Below are positions 11,201 through 19,158 of a stretch of DNA of 64,000 nucleotides, piece by piece. A program made the translations under genes and the position numbers. The first letter of the stretch is position 1; the number at the start of each line of letters is the position of its first letter. The notes beneath the pieces are model-generated. The model was not told the DNA's origin. It searched no databases and saw only the letters and a list, made by a program, of their open reading frames with translations. This DNA is from Knoellia sp. Soil729 (lineage in GTDB: Bacteria; Actinomycetota; Actinomycetes; Actinomycetales; Dermatophilaceae), in the NCBI RefSeq assembly GCF_001427985.1, contig NZ_LMSA01000002.1, positions 1,170,811 through 1,234,810 on the forward strand, written 5' to 3'.

Positions 11201-12154
11201 TCAGGCCACCCGCGGCGTGACACGGACGGCGGGTCGCGCGCGTCCCAGGGCACCGGCATACGTGGCTTCGATCTTCCGGAGCACCGCCACAGGGTCACGG
11301 CGCACCCCCGTGGGAGTCACCCCGATCACGGCGATCCCTGCGGCCACCAGTTCGGAGTCGCGCTCGATGGTGTCGACGAACTGGTCGCCGTTGGAGTGGT
11401 AGGCCCGGGAGTGCACCATCACGGCCATGGCCACGTCATCGAGCCACAGGTCTGGCGTGATGAGTGCCCGCCCGTTGGGGTCCGAGAGCCGTGGGTTCGT
11501 CATGGCCTCGGGGAGGATGCTCGAAGTGCCCATGAGCTGGAGCACCTCGTCCTCGGCCACGGACCACACACCAAGTGCAGCCGACTCGACAGCAGGAAGC
11601 ACCTTCGCACCGTCGCCGGGACGCAGGCGGTAGCACCACTCTGCCAGAGCATCGACCGTGGTGAGCTCCCGCTGGACGGCCTCGACGATGAGAGCGGTGC
11701 GACTGCGCATGCTGCGTTCGGCGACTGCCGCGTCCACACAGGCCCGTGCCACCGACGTCATTCGCAGGCCACCTCGCATCATGGCAAGCGGGTCGTCGAG
11801 CAGGGACCGACGAATGGTGACGAAGCCCTTGCTCCGGCTCGCCTGCGACCCCGGCACCACTACGAACACGCGGCCACGAGGATTGGCGTTGGTGAGGCCG
11901 TACTGCGAGGCGGCCGTGGCTCCTGCCAACTGGGACTGCGGCCCAGCATGAAGAAGGGCGGCCATGAGCCGCTGGCGCTCGGTCACCGCGTGCGCCGCCA
12001 CGACATAGGTGCACGGGAGGATCACCCGCCACGACCTGCCGGCATTCCATCTGATGGTCTCCTTGGACACGCCGTGCAGGAGGAGCTGCTGACGGGTGAT
12101 CACGCCGAACTGCAACTGCACGGTGGCAAGGACGTCGTCCGGAAGTGGCTTCAT
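11201..12154 (-). CDS. AbiEi-antitoxin-like N-terminus with DUF559-like C-terminus
   Basis: A 317-residue protein when started at the ATG at 12154; the frame is open 123 nt further upstream but without family similarity. The N-terminus has a winged-helix segment resembling the AbiEi antitoxin N-terminal domain (QFGVITRQQLLLHGVSKETI). The C-terminus has the secondary-structure rhythm of DUF559/PD-(D/E)XK endonuclease-like domains (PDLWLDDVAMAV...YHS), but the expected E-V-D strand reads M-V-H, so catalysis is doubtful. Such orphan proteins are common in actinobacteria and unproven in function. No AbiEii toxin gene is adjacent. It is bracketed by two near-identical palindromes. Autoregulation through those is possible, since AbiEi proteins bind inverted repeats. 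Confidence 0.7.
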   Translation of the reverse strand: MKPLPDDVLATVQLQFGVITRQQLLLHGVSKETIRWNAGRSWRVILPCTYVVAAHAVTERQRLMAALLHAGPQSQLAGATAASQYGLTNANPRGRVFVVVPGSQASRSKGFVTIRRSLLDDPLAMMRGGLRMTSVARACVDAAVAERSMRSRTALIVEAVQRELTTVDALAEWCYRLRPGDGAKVLPAVESAALGVWSVAEDEVLQLMGTSSILPEAMTNPRLSDPNGRALITPDLWLDDVAMAVMVHSRAYHSNGDQFVDTIERDSELVAAGIAVIGVTPTGVRRDPVAVLRKIEATYAGALGRARPAVRVTPRVA

Positions 12155-12293
12155 TGCAGAAGCATTCGCCGCCGTGGTCCCTGGACGCAGCACCTCTGGG
12201 CGCGCCTGTGGACGCCGAACTGCGGGGTCACAGTCTGTGGATATCCCGCCGATGGGTGTCCGCGGTGGCAAGCGCACTCACTGCTGCAGGAGT

Positions 12294-12337
12294 TGCTGCA
12301 CCGAAAGTGGGGCGATCACCACACTTACGGTGCAGTA
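12294..12337. repeat. 44-bp palindrome B, upstream flank of the AbiEi-like gene
   Basis: A 44-bp near-perfect inverted repeat centred at CGA|TCA, with outer arms TGCTGCACCG and CGGTGCAGTA. It matches the reverse complement of palindrome A at 40 of 44 positions. It lies 140 nt upstream of the AbiEi-like start and 33 nt downstream of trpG (both genes on the minus strand). It could be a trpG terminator, an operator, or the end of a mobile unit. Confidence 0.85.
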
Positions 12338-12369
12338 GCCGGCTGCCTGGGCCGGAGGAGCTGGGTGGT

Positions 12370-13029
12370 TCAGGCGGAGACCTTGGCGGCGACGTCGGCG
12401 CCGTCGTGGACCAGCGGGCTCAGCCCCTCCGAGCGCGCCACCGCCTCGCCGTCGCCGCACACCTCCAGCCAGTTGGCCAGGAGCCGGTGACCGCCCTGGG
12501 TGAGGACGGACTCGGGGTGGAACTGCACGCCGTGCAGCGGCAGCTCGCGGTGCTGGACCGCCATGATGATCCCGCTCTCGGTGTGCCCCGTGCCGACCAA
12601 CGAGTCCGGCAGCGTCGACGGGTCGATCGTCAGGGAGTGGTAGCGCGTGGCGGTGAACGGCTCCGGCAGCCCCGCCAGCACCCCGGCCCCGCCGTGGTGC
12701 ACGAGCGAGGTCTTGCCGTGGAGGAGCTCGGGCGCACGGCCGACGACCCCACCGGCCACCACACCGAGCGCCTGGTGCCCCAGGCAGACGCCGAGCATGG
12801 GCTGCGCACGCTCACCGCAGGCCTCGATCATCGCCATGGAGACACCCGCCTCCTCGGGGGTGCCCGGCCCGGGCGAGACCAGCACCCCGTCGAAGTCCGC
12901 GCCGTCGGCCGCACCGATCGCGTCGTTGCGCACCACCGTGCACTGCGCCCCGAGCTGCTCGAGGTAGCCCACGATCGTGAAGACGAAGGAGTCGTAGTTG
13001 TCCACGACCAGGATCCGGGTCTGGCTCAT
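12370..13029 (-). CDS. trpG: anthranilate/aminodeoxychorismate synthase glutamine amidotransferase
   Basis: A 219-residue class I glutamine amidotransferase. It supplies ammonia from glutamine to a chorismate-using partner (TrpE or PabB). The catalytic triad is visible as Cys82 in GVCLGH, and His171 and Glu173 in FHPES. The start ATG at 13029 overlaps the stop of the upstream small membrane protein (ATGA). The same position next to pknB is held by Rv0013 (trpG/pabA) in mycobacteria. Sequence alone does not separate tryptophan from folate use. Confidence 0.92.
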   Translation of the reverse strand: MSQTRILVVDNYDSFVFTIVGYLEQLGAQCTVVRNDAIGAADGADFDGVLVSPGPGTPEEAGVSMAMIEACGERAQPMLGVCLGHQALGVVAGGVVGRAPELLHGKTSLVHHGGAGVLAGLPEPFTATRYHSLTIDPSTLPDSLVGTGHTESGIIMAVQHRELPLHGVQFHPESVLTQGGHRLLANWLEVCGDGEAVARSEGLSPLVHDGADVAAKVSA

Positions 13030-13268
13030 GAGAGGTCCTCGGGGTGCGGGAGGTGCGGGAGGTGGGCGAGCGGCGTCACGAGCTGGGGTGCGAGGGCGCT
13101 GGCACCAGTGTCGGTCGTGACCGTGCTCTCGGACCAGGGCAGCCACGCCTCGACCATCGGGAAGAGCCACTCGAAGCAGACCACGACCACCACGGCGAGC
13201 AGCAGCAGGGCAAGGAACGCCCTGACGACAGCGGGACCCGGGAGCGAACGCCACAGCACGGCATACAT
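13026..13268 (-). CDS. small single-pass membrane protein, unknown function
   Basis: An 80-residue protein with one strongly hydrophobic helix (about residues 16-38) and a charged, Pro/His-rich C-terminus. The start ATG overlaps the sortase stop and its own stop overlaps the trpG start, so it is translated as part of the sortase-trpG operon. I do not recognise a family. Codon use is like the neighbours. A role near the sortase at the membrane is possible but is only inferred from coupling. Confidence 0.65.
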   Translation of the reverse strand: MYAVLWRSLPGPAVVRAFLALLLLAVVVVVCFEWLFPMVEAWLPWSESTVTTDTGASALAPQLVTPLAHLPHLPHPEDLS

Positions 13269-13948
13269 CAGGATCCTCCCTGGGTCGAGACGGCTTCGGA
13301 CGGTGGGCCCTGCGCCCGCGGACGCTCCTCGACGAGGTCCGCGTGCACGATCCACCGCTGCTTGGCGCTGAACTTCGGGTGGCAGGAGGTGAGGGTCAGC
13401 ACCGCCTTGGTGGGCGTGGCGCCGGGCCTGCCCGGGACGGGCGCGATGACCTCGCCCTGCCAGGGGCGGACGATCTCGTGGCCAGAGACGGCATAGACGG
13501 TCCAGCCAGCCGCCGTCTCCACGACGATGCGGTCGCCGGCGCGCAGGGTGTCGATCTGCGCGAGCGGCTTGCCATAGGTCGTGCGGTGGCCGGCGATGGC
13601 GAAGTTGCCGACCTCGCCGGGCCCCGCCGTGCCCGAGTAGTGGCCCAGGCCCTCGGCCAGCTCCTTGGCGCTCGTGCCCTCGACGAGCGGGCGCGCGTAG
13701 TCGGCGCCGAAGCGCGGGATCCGCACGATCGCGAACGCCCCCGCGGGCAGGTCGGACGCGGCGGCGCCGGCAACCGGCGCAGTAGAGGGGGACGGCGAGG
13801 AGAACTCGCGGGAGAGCGAGGAGACCGTCGCCGTCTGGGCCCGGTCGGACTCGACGTCGGTCCACCAGACCTGCCACACGACGAAGAGCAGGACGAGCAG
13901 GCCCAGGGTGACGAGGAGCTCACCGAAGACACCGACCGCACGCCTCAC
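13268..13948 (-). CDS. class E sortase
   Basis: A 226-residue protein with an N-terminal membrane anchor (about 8-29) and a C-terminal sortase beta-barrel. The catalytic residues are His121 (AGHRTTYG), Cys189 (TLTSCHPKF) and Arg198. Class E sortases of actinobacteria attach LAXTG-type proteins to peptidoglycan and sit in this same origin-proximal place in Streptomyces-like genomes. The start is GTG, overlapping the DUF881 gene stop by 4 nt. No obvious LPXTG/LAXTG substrate is seen in the window. Confidence 0.92.
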   Translation of the reverse strand: MRRAVGVFGELLVTLGLLVLLFVVWQVWWTDVESDRAQTATVSSLSREFSSPSPSTAPVAGAAASDLPAGAFAIVRIPRFGADYARPLVEGTSAKELAEGLGHYSGTAGPGEVGNFAIAGHRTTYGKPLAQIDTLRAGDRIVVETAAGWTVYAVSGHEIVRPWQGEVIAPVPGRPGATPTKAVLTLTSCHPKFSAKQRWIVHADLVEERPRAQGPPSEAVSTQGGS

Positions 13949-14700
13949 GGCTTGGGAACCGCCGTCGCGTGCTCGGGGGTGATCGACCCCGCGTAGGCGG
14001 GGAACTCCAGGCGGTCGTAGCTGCGCACCTCGTAGCCGAGGCCGACGGCCTTGACGTACTCCTGGTAGATCTGGACCTCGGGTGAGCGCCGGAGGAAGTC
14101 GCGCAGCCGGTCGGGGTCACCGATCGCCCGGATGCGGTACGGCGGGGAGTAGACCCGGCCCTGGAGGATGAGGGTGTTGCCCACGCACCGGATGGCGCTG
14201 GTCGCGATGATGCGCTGGTCCTGGATCATCATCGCCTCGGCGCCACCGGCCCAGAACGCGTTGACGACGGCCTGGACGTCCTGCTGGTGCACGACGATGT
14301 CATCGACGCCGAAGCCCTCGGGCAGCTCGTCCTGCGTGAGGGACGAGTCGTCGAGCGCCACCCCGACGCCCGGGCCCTGCACCGCCGTGCGCCCGGCCGC
14401 GAAGACCAGCCTCTCGGCCCGGCTCTCCAGTCCCGCGATCGCGGTGCTGCCCGGGGCGCCGTCGTGGGTGAGCTGGTCGACCTCGGCCGTGAGCCGCTGC
14501 AGCTGGCCGGTCATGCGGGCGTTGTCCTGGGTCTTCTCGCGGATGATGTCGGGCAGCCCCCCGCCGTCGGAGCGCAGGCTGCGGCCCTGGGCGACGGAGC
14601 CGCTGGTGGCGAAAAGGACGCCCGCGAGCACAGCGACGACCGGCACGGCCACCGACCACGGGCTGGGCCGCGCCGTGAGGAACGCCTTGCGCTGGACCAC
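13945..14700 (-). CDS. DUF881 family membrane-anchored protein
   Basis: A 251-residue protein with one N-terminal membrane helix (about 16-34), a coiled-coil stretch (about 50-80) and the DUF881 core with GPGVGVALDD, VNAFWAGGAEAM and RVYSPPYRIRAIGD. It is the counterpart of mycobacterial Rv0012, which lies beside crgA. Function is unknown; the domain is extracytoplasmic and may have a cell-division or wall role. GTG start, diverging from crgA across 67 nt. Confidence 0.9.
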   Translation of the reverse strand: MVQRKAFLTARPSPWSVAVPVVAVLAGVLFATSGSVAQGRSLRSDGGGLPDIIREKTQDNARMTGQLQRLTAEVDQLTHDGAPGSTAIAGLESRAERLVFAAGRTAVQGPGVGVALDDSSLTQDELPEGFGVDDIVVHQQDVQAVVNAFWAGGAEAMMIQDQRIIATSAIRCVGNTLILQGRVYSPPYRIRAIGDPDRLRDFLRRSPEVQIYQEYVKAVGLGYEVRSYDRLEFPAYAGSITPEHATAVPKP

Positions 14701-14767
14701 GGGTCAACCCCTCCTCCGGTACAGGCTCTACGCTAGGCCACGACACCACACGCCAAGGAGACAGTCC

Positions 14768-15022
14768 GTGCCAGAGTCCAAGGGCCGCCCCAAGCCCGCC
14801 TACACGCCGCCACGCACGGCGCAGAGCCACGCCACCAAGCCGAACCCGCCGTGGTTCGTGCCCGTCATGATCGGTCTGATGCTCATCGGTCTGGTCTGGG
14901 TCGTGACCTACTACATCTCCGGCGCGCACGAGTACCCCGTGCCCGCGATCGGCCGCTGGAACCTCGGTGCCGGCTTCGGCTTCATGATGGCCGGCTTCCT
15001 CATGACGACGCGCTGGCGCTGA
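14768..15022 (+). CDS. crgA: CrgA cell division protein
   Basis: An 84-residue protein with a hydrophilic Pro/Lys-rich N-terminus and two membrane helices (about 30-52 and 62-81), ending in the family's TTRWR. CrgA is an actinobacterial divisome protein that interacts with FtsZ, FtsI and FtsQ and stabilises septal wall synthesis. The GTG start is set by AAGGAG at 14754-14759. A rho-independent terminator follows. The position and length are as in Mycobacterium and Streptomyces. Confidence 0.93.
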   Translation: MPESKGRPKPAYTPPRTAQSHATKPNPPWFVPVMIGLMLIGLVWVVTYYISGAHEYPVPAIGRWNLGAGFGFMMAGFLMTTRWR

Positions 15023-15060
15023 GCTGCACCGATCCGGCGAAGCCGGCTCCCCGGCATACG

Positions 15061-15100
15061 AGAACGGCCCCTGACCACACGGTCGGGGGCCGTTCTTTCC
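15061..15100 (+). terminator. rho-independent terminator of crgA
   Basis: A 16-bp stem with one mismatch (AGAACGGCCCCTGACC at 15061-15076 against 15081-15096), a 4-nt ACAC loop and a short T-run on the plus strand. It is 38 nt after the crgA stop. Confidence 0.85.
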
Positions 15101-15138
15101 TGTGTATGCCGTGTGCTCCCGCGAGTGCCCACCTCGAG

Positions 15139-15191
15139 TTGTCCACAGGGGTTGTCCCCAATGTGGACGAATGACACGGGTGTAATCCACA
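15139..15191. promoter_or_regulatory. DnaA-box-like cluster away from oriC
   Basis: Four DnaA-box-like 9-mers lie in 53 bp: TTGTCCACA (15139-15147, exact actinobacterial consensus), TTGTCCCCA (15152-15160), TGTGGACGA (15162-15170, reverse strand, one mismatch) and TAATCCACA (15183-15191). The local wording strongly resembles the oriC region at 63.88-64.0 kb. It lies in the non-coding gap between crgA and the rhomboid gene. DnaA binding or titration is inferred. Confidence 0.6.
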
Positions 15192-15274
15192 GCTTTGTGG
15201 GAGGTCGGCCACGGTCCCCGACGGGCGGTGTGCACTGCTGCGGCACAGCGCAGCAGTGCACAGCGGGGTCCGGG

Positions 15275-16210
15275 TCAGATCGGGGAGGAGGTCACGGCGT
15301 ACTTGACCACCGTGAGCAGCACGAGCAGGGCCGTGATGCCCCCGAGCGCGAGCCAGTGCACCGAGAAGGAGGCCCGCTCGGTGCCGGCGCCGCCGCCGTT
15401 GGGCCGCTTGCCGAGGTGGGTGAACACGGCGGCACACGCCATGCCGACGAGGAAGCCACCGAGGTGCGCCTGCCACGCGATGCCCGGCACGACGAAGCCG
15501 ATGACCGCGTTGATGCCGATCGTCGCGTACATCATCGAGGCGGACCGCCCCAGCCGTCGCTGGAGGATGAGGAAGGCGCCGAAGAGCCCGAACACCGCGC
15601 CCGAGGCCCCCACCGCGCCGGTCTCCCAGGCGCCGTAGTCGCGGTTGTTGAGCTGGTCGACCGTGTGCGGGAAGGCGAGCAGGAGGTAGACGACGGACCC
15701 GCCGATGGCGCTGATGAGGTAGAGCGCGGCGAACCGGGCGCGCCCGAGCATCGGCTCGAGGTACTGACCCATGATCCACAGGGCATACATGTTGAAACCG
15801 ATGTGCAGGAGGTTGTGCGGGGCGTGCGCGAACGCCGAGGTAAGGAAGCGCCAGGGCTCGGTGTCGCCGAGGAACGGCGCGAACTCCACGTCGTTGGTCA
15901 GCCCGGGCAGAACCCACTGGCCGACGAACACGACGACGCAGATCGCGATGATCGTCGTCGTGACGAGCGGGCGGCCACCGATCGCGGCCACGTCGCCACC
16001 GAAGATGGTCCTGCCCTGCCGCACCGACTTGGCGCCTTCGCGCACGCAGTCGACGCACTGCACACCGACGGCGGCGGGGCGCTGGCACTCGGGGCACACG
16101 GGGCGCCCGCACCGCTGGCAGCGCACGTAGGACACGCGGTCGGGGTGGCGCGGGCAGACCGGCACCTCGTCGGGGGTGCCGGTCTGTCCGTATGCCGTGG
16201 GCTCACTCAC
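15275..16210 (-). CDS. rhomboid family intramembrane serine protease with zinc-binding N-terminus
   Basis: A 311-residue protein. The first 60 residues hold a B-box-like cysteine/histidine cluster (CPRHP, CQRCG, CPEC, CVDC), then six to seven membrane helices. The rhomboid catalytic dyad is Ser203 in GASGAVFG and His249 in WQAHLGGF; the supporting HIGFN motif is at 136-140. It cleaves membrane protein helices within the bilayer; the substrate is unknown. GTG start. Corresponds to the rhomboid proteins often found next to ppiA in high-GC Gram-positives. Confidence 0.93.
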   Translation of the reverse strand: MSEPTAYGQTGTPDEVPVCPRHPDRVSYVRCQRCGRPVCPECQRPAAVGVQCVDCVREGAKSVRQGRTIFGGDVAAIGGRPLVTTTIIAICVVVFVGQWVLPGLTNDVEFAPFLGDTEPWRFLTSAFAHAPHNLLHIGFNMYALWIMGQYLEPMLGRARFAALYLISAIGGSVVYLLLAFPHTVDQLNNRDYGAWETGAVGASGAVFGLFGAFLILQRRLGRSASMMYATIGINAVIGFVVPGIAWQAHLGGFLVGMACAAVFTHLGKRPNGGGAGTERASFSVHWLALGGITALLVLLTVVKYAVTSSPI

Positions 16211-16266
16211 CGTCGCAACTCTAGTGGCGCTCTCTCAGCGCCCTGGACGGCGAGCGGAAGTAGGGC

Positions 16267-16785
16267 TCAGGCCTCGACGTCGAAGCTCTCGATGACGACG
16301 TCGTCCTTGGGCTTGTCCTGCGCACCGGTCTGGACGGCGGCGATCTTGTCGACGACGTCGCGGCTCTCCTGGTCGGCGACCTCACCGAAGATGGTGTGCT
16401 TGCCGTTGAGGTGCGGGGTGGGCGTCACGGTGATGAAGAACTGCGAGCCGTTGGTGCCCTTGCCCATCTGCTTGCCGGCGTTGGCCATGGCGAGGAGGTA
16501 GGGGCGGTCGAACTGCAGCTCGGGGTGGATCTCGTCGTCGAACGCGAAGCCGGGGCCACCGAAGCCCTTGCCCAGCGGGTCGCCGCCCTGGATCATGAAG
16601 CCGGGGATGATGCGGTGGAAGATCAGGCCGTCGTAGAAGCGGTCGGGGTTGCTGCGACCGGCGTCGTCCTTGTAGTCGAGCTCGCCCGTGGCGAGGCCCG
16701 TGATGGTCTTCACCGTCTTGGGTGCCTGGTCCTCGAACAGGTTCAGGTTGATCGTGCCGTGATTGGTCTTGAGGGTTGCCTTCAT
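16267..16785 (-). CDS. ppiA: cyclophilin-type peptidyl-prolyl cis-trans isomerase
   Basis: A 172-residue cytoplasmic cyclophilin. It carries the active-site segments FHRIIPGFMIQGGDP and NGSQFFIT, and ends with NGKHTIFGEV before a short acidic tail. It assists protein folding by isomerising proline peptide bonds. The ATG at 16785 matches the family N-terminus (MKATLKTNHGTI). The place next to crgA matches Rv0009 in mycobacteria. Confidence 0.94.
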   Translation of the reverse strand: MKATLKTNHGTINLNLFEDQAPKTVKTITGLATGELDYKDDAGRSNPDRFYDGLIFHRIIPGFMIQGGDPLGKGFGGPGFAFDDEIHPELQFDRPYLLAMANAGKQMGKGTNGSQFFITVTPTPHLNGKHTIFGEVADQESRDVVDKIAAVQTGAQDKPKDDVVIESFDVEA

Positions 16786-16888
16786 GCCTCCAACTGTAGA
16801 TGTTGCCCCGTGACCCTCTTGTGACAGTGGGCCCGTGACAGTGTTTGATGGAAGAAGTCGCTCAGTCGTCCATCGATAGGAGAACGCT

Positions 16889-17761
16889 GTGTTCCGCACC
16901 AAGAGCAAGACCGAACAGGCGCGCGACGCCGTCGCCGCCAAGGCCGAGTCCGCTGCCTCCGCCGCCTCGGACGCCACATCCTCCGCCCACTCCGCCGCCG
17001 CTGACCTCAAGTCACGCGCCGCCGACCTCAAGGTCAAGGCCGCACCCCACGTCGAGAGCGCCCGCGACACCGCGCGCCTCTACGCCGACCAGGCCGCTCC
17101 CAAGGTCCAGGACGCCCGCGACACCTTCGTCGACGAGGTCGTGCCCAAGCTGGCCACCGCGTTGGCGACCGTGATCGCCGGTGCCACCGCGGCCAAGGGT
17201 GCAGCGGTCGAGGCCGCTGACCGCGCGCCCGACGCATACCACGTGCTCAAGGGCGACGCCGTCGCCAAGCAGACGGGTGGCGGCAAGACCAAGGGGCTCC
17301 TGCTCCTCCTGCTCGCGGCCGGTGCCGCTGCCTTTGCGTGGAAGAAGTCCACCGAGAAGAAGGACCCGTGGGCGACCGCGGGCGCCTACACCCCGCCCGG
17401 TGCCGGACGCGACTCCTCCGTCGGTGGGCACTCCGCCAAGGGTTCCTCGGTCGGCGACAAGGTGACCGACCTCGCCGCCGCCGCCAAGGAGAAGGCCGCC
17501 GCGGCTGGTGCCGCCGTCAAGGACAAGGCCTCGGACGCCAAGGACAAGGCGGCCGAAGCCAAGGACAACGCGGCCGACAAGGCCGACGACACCAACGCCT
17601 CCGACTTCGGTGGCGAGCCCACGACCGAGTCCGTCGCCGAGGGTGATGCTTGGTCGAGCGCCGGCGACTTCGCCGACGGCTCCGCGCCGTCGGTGTCGGG
17701 CACCTCCGAGGGCTCCGACCTGTCGACCCCCAACATCGACAAGGGCCACGAGCAGGGCTGA
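16889..17761 (+). CDS. Ala/Lys-rich coiled-coil membrane protein, unknown function
   Basis: A 290-residue protein. Residues 1-125 are repetitive amphipathic helices rich in Ala, Lys, Asp and Glu; a membrane helix lies at about 133-149; then comes a Gly/Ser linker, a second run of KDKA/AKDK-type repeats like LEA or apolipoprotein repeats (about 190-235), and an acidic tail. Homologues with this arrangement exist beside ppiA in related actinobacteria, but no function is established. GTG start with AGGAGA seven nt upstream. Divergent from ppiA. Confidence 0.75.
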   Translation: MFRTKSKTEQARDAVAAKAESAASAASDATSSAHSAAADLKSRAADLKVKAAPHVESARDTARLYADQAAPKVQDARDTFVDEVVPKLATALATVIAGATAAKGAAVEAADRAPDAYHVLKGDAVAKQTGGGKTKGLLLLLLAAGAAAFAWKKSTEKKDPWATAGAYTPPGAGRDSSVGGHSAKGSSVGDKVTDLAAAAKEKAAAAGAAVKDKASDAKDKAAEAKDNAADKADDTNASDFGGEPTTESVAEGDAWSSAGDFADGSAPSVSGTSEGSDLSTPNIDKGHEQG

Positions 17762-17800
17762 TCGCCTCCCGCTCGCCCAGCCCCACCTTTTCCGGCTGAT

Positions 17801-17857
17801 CCCGGAAATGCACTGTTCCCCCCGGATCCGTTCCGGGGGGAACAGTGCGTTTCCGGG
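17801..17857. terminator. very long perfect hairpin between the coiled-coil gene and the cysteine lyase gene
   Basis: A 26-bp stem (arms 17801-17826 and 17832-17857, outer bases CCCGGAAATG, one mismatch) encloses a 5-nt loop. It starts 40 nt after one stop codon and ends 30 nt before the next start. There is no T-run on either side, so either an atypical terminator or a leader structure affecting the downstream gene is possible. Confidence 0.6.
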
Positions 17858-17886
17858 CCGAACCTCGCCCCCGATACCGTGAGCGC

Positions 17887-19005
17887 ATGTCATCGTCGAC
17901 GCCAGCCACCGCGACCCCCCTCGTCGACACCGGGATGCGGACCGAGCCCGACCGCGCGTGGGTGCGCGAGGCCATCCGCAAGCTGCGCGCGGACGCGACC
18001 CGCACCTCCGACACCCACCTCATCAAGGTGCACCTGCCCGGGTGTGGACGCGTCGACCTCTATCTCAAGGACGAGTCGACGCACCCGACCGGCTCACTGA
18101 AGCACCGGCTCGCGCGCTCGCTGTTCCTCTACGGCCTCTGCAACGGGATCATCGGCCCGACCACGACCGTCGTCGAGGCGTCGTCCGGGTCGACGGCGGT
18201 GAGCGAGGCGCACTTCGCGCGGATGCTCGGGGTGCCGTTCATCGCCGTCATGGCGTCGTCGACCTCACCGGCCAAGATCGCGCTCATCGAGCGTGAGGGT
18301 GGTCGCTGCCACCTCGTCGACGACCCGACCGCCGTCTATGACGAGGCACGACGGGTGGCCGACGCGTCCGGTGGCATCTACCTGGACCAGTTCAGCAACG
18401 CCGAGCGGGCGACGGACTGGCGCGGCAACAACAACATCGCGGAGTCGATCTTCGAGCAGATGGCGCTCGAGGAGCACCCGGTGCCGTCGTGGATCGTCGT
18501 CGGCGCGGGCACCGGCGGCACGTCGGCGACGATCGGCCGCTTCGTGCGCTACCAGGCGCTCGACACCAAGGTGTGCGTCGTCGACCCCGAGCACTCGGCG
18601 TTCCTCCCCGCCTGGCAGGGCGACGGGGAGGCACGGCTGGCGTCCTCGGCGATCGAGGGCATCGGTCGCGCCCGCCTCGAACCCTCGTTCCTGCCGCTTG
18701 TGGTCGACCGCATGCTGGGCGTGCCCGACTGCGCGTCCATCGCGGCGATGCGGTTCCTGCGCGAGCGCACCGGCATCTCCGCCGGCCCGTCCACGGGCAC
18801 CAACATCTATGGCGCTCTCAGGCTCGCCGCCGAGATGCAGGCTGCCGGAGAGCGCGGCTCGATCGTGTCCCTGGTCTGCGACCGCGGCGACCGCTACGAG
18901 GACACCTACAACAACGACGCCTGGGTCGCGTCCAAGGGTCACGACCTGGCCCCGTATGCCGCGGTGCTGGCTTCCGCGTGGGACGACGGTGTCTGGACTG
19001 GCTGA
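17887..19005 (+). CDS. PLP-dependent cysteine synthase-family lyase, Cds1-like
   Basis: A 372-residue fold-type II PLP enzyme. Lys72 in HPTGSLKHR is the predicted Schiff-base lysine; a glycine-rich phosphate-binding loop is seen in [14 protein letters not shown]. The protein is longer than CysK/CysM, with a C-terminal tail, and resembles the mycobacterial Rv3684/Cds1 group described as L-cysteine desulfhydrase, which releases H2S, pyruvate and ammonia. That substrate is inferred from overall resemblance; cysteine or cystathionine synthase activity is not excluded. The ATG at 17887 was chosen from the conserved N-terminus; a strong hairpin lies just upstream. Confidence 0.75.
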   Translation: MSSSTPATATPLVDTGMRTEPDRAWVREAIRKLRADATRTSDTHLIKVHLPGCGRVDLYLKDESTHPTGSLKHRLARSLFLYGLCNGIIGPTTTVVEASSGSTAVSEAHFARMLGVPFIAVMASSTSPAKIALIEREGGRCHLVDDPTAVYDEARRVADASGGIYLDQFSNAERATDWRGNNNIAESIFEQMALEEHPVPSWIVVGAGTGGTSATIGRFVRYQALDTKVCVVDPEHSAFLPAWQGDGEARLASSAIEGIGRARLEPSFLPLVVDRMLGVPDCASIAAMRFLRERTGISAGPSTGTNIYGALRLAAEMQAAGERGSIVSLVCDRGDRYEDTYNNDAWVASKGHDLAPYAAVLASAWDDGVWTG

Positions 19006-19158
19006 GGCCCTCGGTGTGGTGCTGGCTGGCCCACTTGGACCACGTCGGCATCAGATTGGCGCCTGAAGCACCCGAACCCCTCACGGAACCCCACTGTGCA
19101 GGCGCATCATCGAGGGGTGGGCCCGTGCGCCCGTCCGGCTCCACGTTGGAGGTGGGCC

